7,027 nt of DNA from Actinomycetota bacterium. GTDB taxonomy: Bacteria; Actinomycetota; Actinomycetes; Actinomycetales; Cellulomonadaceae. This document shows, one piece after another, positions 1-6,576 of this stretch. The first letter of the stretch is position 1, and every line of letters begins with the position of its first letter. Location of the stretch: NCBI GenBank assembly GCA_018898235.1, contig JAHIJU010000470.1, positions 1 to 7,027 of the forward strand. Reading direction: 5' to 3'. The notes under the pieces were generated by a model, which saw only the letters and a program-made list of their open reading frames with translations, ran no database searches and was not told the origin of the DNA. Position numbers and translations under genes: made by a program.

Positions 1-1
1 C

Positions 2-910
2 CTGTCCCTCATCGAGGGCCACTTCCCGACGAAGCTCGACGTCGTCACCCAGGGCCACGAGGCCTCCGGTGTGATCACCAAGGTCGGACCGGGTGTGCAC
101 GGCTGGGCCGAGGGCGACCGCGTCATCCCGTCGGCCGGACGTCCGTGCGGGCGGTGCCGGGCCTGTCGACGTGGCGCGTTCACCGACTGCTACGACCTGC
201 AGCTCATGGCGTTCGCCTACGACGGTGCGTGGGCGGAGTACCACGTCGCCCAGGCGGCCGGCCTCACGCGCATCCCCGACAACGTCGAGATGGCGCAGGC
301 GGCCCTGCTCGCCGATGCGGTCTCGACGCCGTTCGCGGCGGTCGTGCGGACCGCGCAGGTGCACGTCGGCAACGCCGTCGGTGTGTGGGGCGTCGGTGGC
401 GTCGGCACCCACCTGGTGCAGCTCGCGAAGGCCGCCGGCGCGGTCCCGATCATCGCGGTCGACATCAACGACGTCGCACTCGAACGCGCCAAGCGGCTCG
501 GCGCCGACTACATCTTCCGGTCCGACGACAAGGACCTGGGCGCCAAGATCCGGGAGGCCACGGGCGGCCGGATGCTCGACGTCGCGTTCGACGCCGTCGG
601 CATCCGCCAGACGGTCCGGCAGGCGATCGACCACCTGGACACCAACGGCCGCGCGGTGAGCGTCGGGCTGTCCGACCAGGACATCGACGCCGGGCCGTTC
701 CTGCAGTTCAACCTCCAGCGCAAGCAGCTGCGCGGTCACCTGGGCTACCAGAGCATCGACATCGGCATCCTCGCCGAGATGCTCAGCTACGGGCGGCTCG
801 ACCTGTCGGAGTCCATCTCGCAGATCGTCCCGCTGGAGCGCGTGCACGACGGCATCGAGGCGTTGGCCAGCAAGACCGGCAACCCGATCCGCATCCTCGT
901 CGAGCCGTAG
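2..910 (+). CDS. Zinc-dependent alcohol dehydrogenase, MDR family (5' end missing)
   Basis: The gene is open at the left edge; 302 residues are visible and probably about 40 N-terminal residues are missing, including the first catalytic zinc ligand. It encodes a medium-chain dehydrogenase/reductase, a cytosolic NAD(P)-linked alcohol/aldehyde oxidoreductase. Seen in order from the first visible residue: the GHE zinc motif (18-20); a structural-zinc loop of four cysteines (C49, C52, C55, C63); the segment ADAVSTPF, whose Asp (about 105) may be the last catalytic zinc ligand; the Rossmann motif GVGGVG (130-135); and an Asp at the end of the second Rossmann strand (VDIND, about 154), which favours NAD+ over NADP+. 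The C-terminus (RILVEP) is typical and complete. The substrate cannot be told from sequence. The TAG stop is one base from the stop codon of convergent dnaG. Confidence 0.93.
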   Translation: MSLIEGHFPTKLDVVTQGHEASGVITKVGPGVHGWAEGDRVIPSAGRPCGRCRACRRGAFTDCYDLQLMAFAYDGAWAEYHVAQAAGLTRIPDNVEMAQAALLADAVSTPFAAVVRTAQVHVGNAVGVWGVGGVGTHLVQLAKAAGAVPIIAVDINDVALERAKRLGADYIFRSDDKDLGAKIREATGGRMLDVAFDAVGIRQTVRQAIDHLDTNGRAVSVGLSDQDIDAGPFLQFNLQRKQLRGHLGYQSIDIGILAEMLSYGRLDLSESISQIVPLERVHDGIEALASKTGNPIRILVEP

Positions 911-911
911 G

Positions 912-2792
912 TCAGGCACTCTCCCGCAGCAGACGGCGCCGGCCCTCCACCGCGACGAGCTCGGCGAACACCGAGCCGTACTCGGGGTCGGACGGCGCCG
1001 TCCGCTGCAGACGACCGCGCAGGTCAGCGATCCGGCGCGTGAACCCGATCTCGACCAGGCGGTTCGTCACGCCCCGGACGTACTCGGCCATCGCCTCCTC
1101 GCGATCGGCCGGCATCGGGGCGACGGCCAGCTCGGTGACCAGGGATCTGACCGGTTCGGCCGCCTCCTCGGCGACGGCGGCGACCCAGGCGGCAGCATCC
1201 AGACCGTGGCCGGTCGCCACTCCCCCGGCCGCCCGCACCGCCTCGTGCACCGCGCGGTGCGCCGGGGCGGCGAACGTGTCCGACGCGAGCTCGTCGAACT
1301 GCTCGGGCACCAGGTCCGGACGCTGCAGCACGGCCTCGAGCGCCGTGCGCTCCAGGCTCGCCACCGGGTCACGGTGGTCCGGACGCGCCACCGGCCGGGG
1401 TGCCTCGGCCCGCTGATCGGCCGAACGACGCTTCCCGGCGCCGCCGACCGCCGCACGGACCGCCCGCAGGTCGTCCAGCCCGAGCCACCCGTCGAGCAGG
1501 CGCGTGTACTCGGCCCGCAGCGCGGCATCCCGGATCCCGGCCACCACGGGAGCGGCCGCGCGCAACGCAGCGACCCGACCCTCCGCGGTGTCCAGGTGGT
1601 GCTGGTCCAGCGTGGAGCGCAGCACGAACTCGAACAGCGGCGTGCGACCCGCGACCAGGGCGTGCACGGCGTCGGGCCCGCGCTGCTGACGCAGCTCGCA
1701 CGGGTCGAGGCCCGTACGCTCCACGGCCACGAAGGTCTGGGCGGCGAACACCTGGTCCTCGCCGAACGCCTTGAGCGCGGCGGCCCGACCCGCCGCGTCA
1801 CCGTCGAAGGTGAAGATCACCTCACCGCCGACCGAACCACCGCCGGCGAGCTGCACACCGCCGGCACCGCCCGCGTCGCCGAGCAGGCGACGCACGATGC
1901 GGGCGTGGTCGCCCCCGAACGCCGTGCCACAGGTGGCCACCGCGGTGCCCACACCCGACAGGTGCATGGCCATCACATCGGTGTAGCCCTCGACCACCAC
2001 CACCTGGCGCGACCGGGAGATCTCCCGTTTGGCCAGGTCGATGCCGTAGAGCACATGCGACTTGCGGTACAGCGCCGTCTCGGGGGTGTTGAGGTACTTG
2101 GGGCCGGTGTCGGCGTCGAACAGGTGGCGCGCACCGAAGCCGACGGTGTCGCCCGTCACCTCCCGGATCGGCCACACGAGCCGACCCCGGAACCGGTCGT
2201 AGACCCCCCGCTGGCCCTGGCTCACCAGGCCCGAGGCCGTGAGCTCGGGCTCGGTGAAGCCCCGGCCGCGCAGGTGCCGCAGCAGGTGGTCCCAGCCCTG
2301 CGGGGCGAAGCCCACCCCGAACTGCTCGGCTGCGGCCCGGTCGAAGCCACGTTCGGCCAGGAAGGCCCGTGCTGTGGCCGCACCGGGCGTCGCGAGCTGG
2401 TCGCGGTAGAACTCCTCGGCCACCTTGTGCGCGTCCAGCAGGCGGCGACGACGCCCCGGTTCCTCGCCCGGTCGCGGCGCCGAGCCCTCCTCGTACTGCA
2501 GGGTCAGGCCGATCAGCCCGGCGAGGTGCTCGACCGCCTCGGTGAAGCCGAGCCCGTCGATCTTCTGCACGAAGGCGATCACGTCCCCGCCCTCACCGCA
2601 GCCGAAGCAGTGGTAGCGACCGACCGGGGGGCGGACGTGGAACGACGGCGACTTCTCGTCGTGGAACGGGCACAGCCCCTTGAGCGAACCCACCCCGGCC
2701 GGGCGGAGGGCCACGTGGGCGCCGACGACCTCCTCGATCGAGACGCGCTCGCGGACCGCCTCCACGTCCTCCCGCCGGATGCGCCCTGCCAC
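912..2792 (-). CDS. dnaG: DNA primase DnaG
   Basis: This 626-residue primase lays down RNA primers at the replication fork and is recruited by the DnaB helicase. The N-terminal zinc-binding domain has C41, H44, C62 and C65 (CPFH...HCFGC). The RNA polymerase core has FRGRLVWPI (201-209) and PKYLNTPET (231-239). The TOPRIM domain shows the catalytic Glu in VEGYTDV (E268) and the metal-binding FDGD (D330, D332), followed by DPCEL. A linker near 450-475 leads to the C-terminal helicase-interaction domain (about 475-626). Length is normal for actinobacteria. A Gly-rich insert (about 307-323) precedes the FDGD motif. The GTG start gives MAGRIRREDV, the expected primase beginning; no good Shine-Dalgarno precedes it, but TAGACT lies six bases upstream, suggesting a leaderless transcript. 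The exporter gene ends 9 bases upstream on the same strand. Confidence 0.98.
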   Translation of the reverse strand: MAGRIRREDVEAVRERVSIEEVVGAHVALRPAGVGSLKGLCPFHDEKSPSFHVRPPVGRYHCFGCGEGGDVIAFVQKIDGLGFTEAVEHLAGLIGLTLQYEEGSAPRPGEEPGRRRRLLDAHKVAEEFYRDQLATPGAATARAFLAERGFDRAAAEQFGVGFAPQGWDHLLRHLRGRGFTEPELTASGLVSQGQRGVYDRFRGRLVWPIREVTGDTVGFGARHLFDADTGPKYLNTPETALYRKSHVLYGIDLAKREISRSRQVVVVEGYTDVMAMHLSGVGTAVATCGTAFGGDHARIVRRLLGDAGGAGGVQLAGGGSVGGEVIFTFDGDAAGRAAALKAFGEDQVFAAQTFVAVERTGLDPCELRQQRGPDAVHALVAGRTPLFEFVLRSTLDQHHLDTAEGRVAALRAAAPVVAGIRDAALRAEYTRLLDGWLGLDDLRAVRAAVGGAGKRRSADQRAEAPRPVARPDHRDPVASLERTALEAVLQRPDLVPEQFDELASDTFAAPAHRAVHEAVRAAGGVATGHGLDAAAWVAAVAEEAAEPVRSLVTELAVAPMPADREEAMAEYVRGVTNRLVEIGFTRRIADLRGRLQRTAPSDPEYGSVFAELVAVEGRRRLLRESA

Positions 2793-2827
2793 AGGCGGAG
2801 TCTAGGTGCTCTGGCGGACCAGGTCGG
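2793..2827 (-). promoter_or_regulatory. Putative dnaG promoter overlapping the exporter stop codon
   Basis: On the minus strand, CCGACC (2827-2822) is followed after 17 bases by TAGACT (2804-2799), then six bases and the dnaG GTG. TAGACT fits the actinobacterial TAnnnT -10, and CCGACC shares GAC with TTGACA. The start point would fall at or next to the GTG, giving a leaderless mRNA. The TAG of the -10 is the exporter stop codon. This is a prediction from pattern only. Confidence 0.5.
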
Positions 2828-4262
2828 CGGGGACGGCCGCCCGACCGGACGCCTCACGAGCGGGCCCGCCGGGCCGCCGCCCGGCTCTGGCTGCCACCGC
2901 CGCGACCAGTCCGACGCCCACCACCATCGCGACCTCGACCACCATCGCGGCCGCGAACCCGCGCGCTGGGCTGCCGGTGTGCTGACGCGCCACCAGGTAC
3001 ACCGAGCCGAGCACCGGGGCACCCAGCCCGAGCGAGGCCTGCTGGACGGTGGACACCACCGCGCTGGCGCTTCCGGCGAGCGCGGCCGGCACATCGGCCA
3101 GACAGAGCCGGAACACGCTCGCCACGATCACTCCGTTGCCCGCCCCCACCAGCACCAGCCCGGCCTGGATCCAGGCGCCGCCGGCGTGCCCCCCGAGCAC
3201 CACGAGCGTCGTCGTCGCGACACCGACGACCTGCACCACGGCCCCGACCAGGACGGTCCGCGCCGGTCCGAGACGTGCGGACAGCCTCGCGGACCTCGAC
3301 GCCGTGACGAAGAAGACCACGCCGAGCGGCACGAACATCACGCCGGTCGCCGTCGCGGTGCGTCCGCCCCCCGCCTGGACGGTCAGCGTCAGGGCGAACA
3401 GCAGACCGCTCCACGACCCGAAGAACAGCGCACCGACCAGCAGGCCCGTGCGCATGCTCGGGATGCGCAGCACCGAGGGCGGCACCAGCGCGTCCAGCCC
3501 GCGCAGCTCACGGCGCCGCTCCACCCGGGCCAGGCCGGCGAGGCCCACCGGGGCCAGGCACAGCAGCGCGACGGTCCACCAGGGCCAGCCGAGGGTCGGC
3601 CCGAGCGCCGCAGGCAGCATGAGCGCGACGAGCGCCCCGCCCAGGAGCACCGTGCCGACCACGTCGACGCGAGGCCGCCGCTGCGCCCGGGTCTGCGGGA
3701 CGAAGCGCGCCAGGGCCAGCACCGCGAGCGCGACCGGCACGTTGATCAGGAACACGGCTCGCCAGCCCAGCCCCAGCACATCGGCACCCACGAGCACGCC
3801 GCCGAGGACCTGGCCCACCACGAACGACAGGCCGCCGATCGATCCGTACAGCCCCAGGGCCCGGACCGCGTGCGGGCCGCTCGTGGTCACGTGGATGGTC
3901 GCCAGCACCTGCGGGACGATGAGGGCGGCGGTGACCCCCTGGGCCGCTCGCGCGAGCAGCAACGCTCCGGCCGTCGGCGCCAGGCCGCACCACAGCGAGG
4001 CCGCGAGGAACCCGGCGACCCCCGCCACGAACACGGTGCGACGCCCGACGGCATCCCCGAGCTGGCCGCCGAGGACGAGCGTGACCGCGAACGCCACGCC
4101 GTACACCGCCACGACGAGCTCGAGCTGGGCACCCGAGGCACCCAGTCGCTGCCCGATGCTGTGCAGCGCGACGTTCACCGCCGCGAAGTCCAGCTGGGAG
4201 ATGAGCTGACCGCCGATCAGCGCGGTCAGCCCCACGGCGCTCAGGTTTCGGATCTGTGCCAC
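2802..4262 (-). CDS. MFS transporter, DHA2 (EmrB/QacA-like, 14-TM) drug exporter
   Basis: A 486-residue membrane protein, probably a proton-driven exporter of small toxic compounds; the substrate is unknown. DHA2 hallmarks are visible: LDFAAVNVAL in helix 1 (24-33), the motif-A loop GGQLGDAVGRR (65-75), the motif-C-like stretch GLSFVVGQVLGG (144-155) and GWRAVFLINVPVALA (166-180). Hydrophobic segments can be placed near 11-31, 46-66, 77-95, 99-118, 137-158, 168-186, 201-218, 229-246, 272-293, 306-321, 334-357, 364-381, 401-424 and 439-458, giving 14 helices. The open frame runs up to 4490, but the upstream part is not membrane-like and overlaps the divergent regulator. GTG at 4262 is the only plausible start in the gap, although its Shine-Dalgarno is poor. 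The gene diverges from an XRE/MmyB regulator, which suggests ligand-induced expression of the exporter. Composition resembles that of its neighbours. Confidence 0.92.
   Translation of the reverse strand: MAQIRNLSAVGLTALIGGQLISQLDFAAVNVALHSIGQRLGASGAQLELVVAVYGVAFAVTLVLGGQLGDAVGRRTVFVAGVAGFLAASLWCGLAPTAGALLLARAAQGVTAALIVPQVLATIHVTTSGPHAVRALGLYGSIGGLSFVVGQVLGGVLVGADVLGLGWRAVFLINVPVALAVLALARFVPQTRAQRRPRVDVVGTVLLGGALVALMLPAALGPTLGWPWWTVALLCLAPVGLAGLARVERRRELRGLDALVPPSVLRIPSMRTGLLVGALFFGSWSGLLFALTLTVQAGGGRTATATGVMFVPLGVVFFVTASRSARLSARLGPARTVLVGAVVQVVGVATTTLVVLGGHAGGAWIQAGLVLVGAGNGVIVASVFRLCLADVPAALAGSASAVVSTVQQASLGLGAPVLGSVYLVARQHTGSPARGFAAAMVVEVAMVVGVGLVAAVAARAGRRPGGPAREASGRAAVPADLVRQST
2914..2949 (-). 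repeat. In-frame 18-bp tandem duplication in the last exporter helix
   Basis: Two adjacent 18-base units (2949-2932 and 2931-2914) match at 15 of 18 positions and share a perfect 12-base core, CGCGATGGTGGT. They encode AMVVEV followed by AMVVGV (residues 439-450) within the predicted helix 14. The first unit places a Glu (E443) inside a hydrophobic segment. The match is seen directly; slippage duplication as the origin is inference. Confidence 0.6.
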
Positions 4263-4287
4263 GGGCCGAGCATGCGGGCCCGCGAGC

Positions 4288-4349
4288 CTGGTATCCAGAC
4301 GGCGCTGATCCTGGTACCAGCAGCACCCGGTACCCCGCCTCGACGAGGC
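4288..4349. promoter_or_regulatory. Cluster of dyads between exporter and XRE regulator (candidate operators)
   Basis: The 101-base divergent gap contains CTGG-TAT-CCAG at 4288-4298, the perfect palindrome CTGGTACCAG at 4311-4320, and GCCTCG-A-CGAGGC at 4337-4349. The first two share CTGG/CCAG arms and their centres lie about 22.5 bp apart, roughly two helical turns. A further GGTACC is at 4329-4334 and an ACTGGTG half-site at 4354-4360. Position and symmetry fit binding sites for the adjacent regulator, controlling both genes. Which dyad is used cannot be told from sequence. No convincing -10/-35 pair for the exporter could be assigned. Confidence 0.45.
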
Positions 4350-4350
4350 C

Positions 4351-4363
4351 GATACTGGTGGCC
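4351..4363 (+). promoter_or_regulatory. Putative -10 of a leaderless XRE regulator transcript
   Basis: GATACT (4351-4356) matches TATAAT at four positions, including A2 and the final T, and is followed by seven bases and then the ATG at 4364. There is no Shine-Dalgarno in the gap, so transcription starting at or near the ATG would give a leaderless mRNA. No good -35 is visible at 16-18 bp; the upstream dyads occupy that space. Confidence 0.4.
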
Positions 4364-5230
4364 ATGAGTACCACGGTGACGGAGCGCCCGCTGGACCGGC
4401 ACCACGAGCTCGGCGCCTTCCTGCGCGCCCGGCGCGAGAGCACCGTGCCGGAGTCCGTCGGGTACACCTCGGGCTCATCGCGGCGAACACCCGGGTTACG
4501 ACGCGAGGAGGTCGCCGTCCTCGCGGGTGTCGGGGTCACCTGGTACACCTGGCTCGAGCAGGGACGACCGGTCAACGCCTCGGAGCAGGTGCTGTCGGCG
4601 ATCGCCCGGGCACTGCTGCTCGACGAGCTCGAGACGGCGCACCTGTTCGTCCTGGCCGGCGTCGTCCGCCGGGCCGACGACGTCCGCGAGCAGTGCCGCG
4701 CGCTGTCCCCCGCCGTCCAGGTGGTGATCGATCAGCTGGACCCGCTTCCCGCGCTCGTCCTCAACGGTCGGTACGACATCCTCGCGGTCAACGACGCGTA
4801 CTGCCGTCTGGTCGACCAGGACGTCCCCGCCATCGCCGACGGCGACCGGAACTGGCTCTACCTCGCGCTCACGGACCCGCACTGGCGCACGACCCTGGTG
4901 GACTGGCGCACGCATCTGGATGCCTGCGCCGCCCAGCTCCGGGTCTCGATGGCCGAGCACCTGGGCGATCCGCTGTGGACACAGCAGCTGACCCGTCTGC
5001 TCGACGCCTCGCCCGAGTTCGAGCAGGCCTGGTCACGCCACGAGGTGCGGCGGCCCGAGGAACCCGTCAAGCGGTTCTTCAACCCCCGCATCGGCGTCAT
5101 CGAGCTGCGGAGCACCAGCTGGTGGGTCGCGCCACGGCACGGCACCCGACTGATCTCCTACACCCCGGTCGACGAGGCCGGGCGCGCGGCGCTGGCCACG
5201 CTCACCGCCCCGGCGGTCGCGGTCCGGTGA
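4364..5230 (+). CDS. XRE-family regulator with MmyB-like ligand-binding domain
   Basis: A 288-residue cytosolic transcription regulator. The N-terminal helix-turn-helix begins at LGAFLRARRE (17-26) and carries the family signature RTPGLRREEVAVLAG (41-55) followed by the recognition-helix region VTWYTWLEQGR (58-68). A PAS-like MmyB/MltR-type ligand-binding domain follows (about 112-280), seen in PALVLNGRYDILAVND (129-144), EFEQAWSRHEV (218-228) and the C-terminal block from KRFFNP to YTPVD. Members of this family are thought to sense small hydrophobic ligands; the ligand here is unknown. The open frame continues upstream, but ATG at 4364 gives the normal family N-terminus and leaves room for a promoter. 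The gene is divergent from the DHA2 exporter and probably represses both it and itself. Its TGA stop is one base from the dgt stop. Confidence 0.93.
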   Translation: MSTTVTERPLDRHHELGAFLRARRESTVPESVGYTSGSSRRTPGLRREEVAVLAGVGVTWYTWLEQGRPVNASEQVLSAIARALLLDELETAHLFVLAGVVRRADDVREQCRALSPAVQVVIDQLDPLPALVLNGRYDILAVNDAYCRLVDQDVPAIADGDRNWLYLALTDPHWRTTLVDWRTHLDACAAQLRVSMAEHLGDPLWTQQLTRLLDASPEFEQAWSRHEVRRPEEPVKRFFNPRIGVIELRSTSWWVAPRHGTRLISYTPVDEAGRAALATLTAPAVAVR

Positions 5231-5244
5231 CTCAGGGCCGGGGC
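5207..5244. terminator. Possible bidirectional stem across a convergent stop-stop junction
   Basis: GCCCCGGC (5207-5214) and GCCGGGGC (5237-5244) are perfect 8-base inverted arms around a 22-base loop that holds both stop codons (5228-5230 and 5232-5234). It could slow polymerase from either side, but the loop is long, no T-tract follows on either strand, and 8-base GC-only arms at such spacing are expected by chance in DNA this GC-rich. Confidence 0.2.
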
Positions 5245-6509
5245 CGCACGAGCCGGGCGTGCCAGCTCGCGGCCGACACGTCGGTGAGCGAGGCCACCTG
5301 GTCCACGACCACCCGCAACCGTTCGGCGTCCTCACCCGCGGCCCGCCAGTCGGCCGCGAACGGCGGCTCCAACGCGAGGGGCGCCCGGTCCGACATGACG
5401 TGGACGAGGTCGGTGAGCACCTCGCGCTGACGGGCGTACAACGGCTCGAGCTCACGTGGAGCCATCACATAGGCCACGGCGATGCCCTTGAGCACCAGGA
5501 TCTCGGCGAGCGTCTCGACCGGGACCACCAGATCGGCGGCGTACCGGGTGAACGGGCCCACGCCGTGCGCGGCCTGCGTCGCTGCGTGGGCCGCCTTGGC
5601 GAACCGCCCGATGAGCTGGCTGGTCGCGTCCTTGAGCATGGCCAGGGCGCGCCGCGAGCCGTCGAACCCCGTCGTCCACAGCTGGGCCGCCACCAGACGG
5701 TCCATCGCGGCGTACAGGCCGTCGGCGTCCACCTGGTCGCCGTACCAGGTGGAGACCGCCTCGGCGATGCGCGCGCGCTCGTCGGCCACCCCGAGCACCA
5801 GCAGGTCGACCCGGCCACCGACCACGGCGTCCTCGACGTCGTGCACCGAGTAGGAGATGTCGTCGGCCAGGTCCATCACCTGGGCCTCGAGGCATTTGCG
5901 ACCGGCAGGGGCATCCGCGCGCAGCCACTCGAAGGCCGGCAGGTCGTCGCCGTAGACCCCGAACTTGTGGGTCGGGCGCCCGCTGGCGGCGCTCACCGGG
6001 CCGGCACCGAAACGCCACGGGTACTTGACCGACGCGTCGAGGCTGGCCCGCGTGAGGTTCAGGCCCACGCTGGTCCCGTCGGGGGCTGTGACCTTCGGCT
6101 CCAGCCGGGTGAGCAGCCGCAGGGTCTGGGCATTGCCCTCGAAGCCGCCGATGTCCCGGGCCACGTCGGCCAACGCCCGTTCACCGTTGTGCCCGAACGG
6201 AGGGTGGCCCAGGTCGTGCGCCAGACAGGCGGTGTCCACGACGTCCGGGTCGCAGCCCAGGGCCTTGCCGATCTCGCGCCCGACCTGGGCGACCTCGAGC
6301 GTGTGGGTGAGCCTGGTGCGGACGAAGTCGTCCGAGGCGGGGCCGAGCACCTGGGTCTTGGCGCCCAGGCGGCGCAGCGCCGAGGAGTGCACGAGTCGGG
6401 CCCGGTCCCGTTCGAACGGGGTGCGGGCCTGGGACTTGGGAGCCTCGGGGACCCACCGTTCACGGTCGGCGGGGCCGTAGCCGGCGCCGGACGGTGGGAC
6501 GGGTGTCAC
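5232..6509 (-). CDS. dgt: Deoxyguanosinetriphosphate triphosphohydrolase-like protein (HD superfamily)
   Basis: A 425-residue cytosolic HD-domain enzyme that removes triphosphate from dNTPs, releasing deoxynucleosides and so trimming nucleotide pools for replication. Visible motifs: HSSALRRLGAKTQV (41-54); the metal-binding His in RTRLTHTLEV (H69); the HD pair in AHDLGHPPFGHNGE (H98, D99), with H102 and H107 following; GGFEGNAQTLRLLTRLE (121-137); YPWRFG (163-168); and MDLADDISYSVHDVEDA (212-228), whose Asp completes the metal site. Length matches actinobacterial dGTPase-like proteins. Actual dNTP preference varies in this family and cannot be read from sequence. The GTG start gives MTPVPPSG and is preceded by TAGGGT six bases away, suggesting a leaderless mRNA. 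In many actinobacteria dgt lies directly upstream of dnaG; here an exporter/regulator pair separates them. Confidence 0.95.
   Translation of the reverse strand: MTPVPPSGAGYGPADRERWVPEAPKSQARTPFERDRARLVHSSALRRLGAKTQVLGPASDDFVRTRLTHTLEVAQVGREIGKALGCDPDVVDTACLAHDLGHPPFGHNGERALADVARDIGGFEGNAQTLRLLTRLEPKVTAPDGTSVGLNLTRASLDASVKYPWRFGAGPVSAASGRPTHKFGVYGDDLPAFEWLRADAPAGRKCLEAQVMDLADDISYSVHDVEDAVVGGRVDLLVLGVADERARIAEAVSTWYGDQVDADGLYAAMDRLVAAQLWTTGFDGSRRALAMLKDATSQLIGRFAKAAHAATQAAHGVGPFTRYAADLVVPVETLAEILVLKGIAVAYVMAPRELEPLYARQREVLTDLVHVMSDRAPLALEPPFAADWRAAGEDAERLRVVVDQVASLTDVSAASWHARLVRPRP
5728..5753. repeat. Perfect 10-bp inverted repeat inside dgt
   Basis: TCCACCTGGT (5728-5737) and ACCAGGTGGA (5744-5753) are perfect inverted arms around a 6-base loop, lying over codons for STWYGDQVD (residues 253-261). 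It could form a stable hairpin in the dgt mRNA. Arms of this length are somewhat rarer than chance predicts for the window, but coding constraint and coincidence remain possible. Confidence 0.5.
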
Positions 6510-6544
6510 GGCCTCACCCTAGCGAGCGCCGCGACGGGTTCGGC
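6510..6544 (-). promoter_or_regulatory. Putative dgt promoter (leaderless type)
   Basis: TAGGGT (6521-6516) on the minus strand fits TAnnnT and is followed by six bases and the dgt GTG at 6509, the same geometry as at dnaG. A weak -35 may be CCGAAC or GCCGAA near 6538-6544. GAGG lies only two bases from the GTG, too close for a normal Shine-Dalgarno, although the AGGG at 6520-6517 might serve as a weak one. Confidence 0.4.
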
Positions 6545-6547
6545 TGC

Positions 6548-6576
6548 CCGAAGCCTGCCGCGCGTTGCGGTAAGTT
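6548..6576 (+). promoter_or_regulatory. Putative promoter of the LacI-family gene
   Basis: CCGAAG (6548-6553) and TAAGTT (6571-6576) are separated by 17 bases. TAAGTT keeps the T1, A2 and final T of TATAAT. The -10 lies in the spacer of the inverted repeat at 6561-6587, so a bound repressor would block RNA polymerase. The start point would be near 6583, leaving a leader of about 67 bases. The -35 match is weak. Confidence 0.4.

Noticed and set aside
2868..2885. Stem GCCGGGC/GCCCGGC with a 4-base loop in the exporter C-terminus
   Set aside because: It lies within coding sequence for a Gly/Arg/Pro tail and has no T-tract; stems like this are common in GC-rich codons.
2860..4283. The palindrome GCGGGCCCGC at both 2860-2869 and 4274-4283, near either end of the exporter gene
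   Set aside because: It is a GC-only 10-mer in a very GC-rich sequence with no shared flanks, so it is not good evidence for a mobile unit's ends.
4256..4363. 36-codon upstream extension of the XRE regulator frame
   Set aside because: It runs through the dyads and putative promoter and does not resemble family N-termini; ATG at 4364 fits better.
1206..4367. 1053-codon plus-strand open frame
   Set aside because: It lies antisense to dnaG and the exporter, which have clear family motifs. Its translation is a low-complexity His/Arg/Gly-rich string without domains, as expected for a shadow frame in GC-rich DNA.
4263..4490. N-terminal extension of the exporter frame
   Set aside because: It overlaps the start of the divergent regulator and its operator region, and its translation is Arg-rich with no membrane helix. 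The GTG at 4262 is preferred.
4539..4556. CCTGGTACACCTGG inside the XRE helix-turn-helix, resembling the CTGGTA dyads
   Set aside because: It encodes the conserved TWYTWLE recognition region, so codon content explains it.
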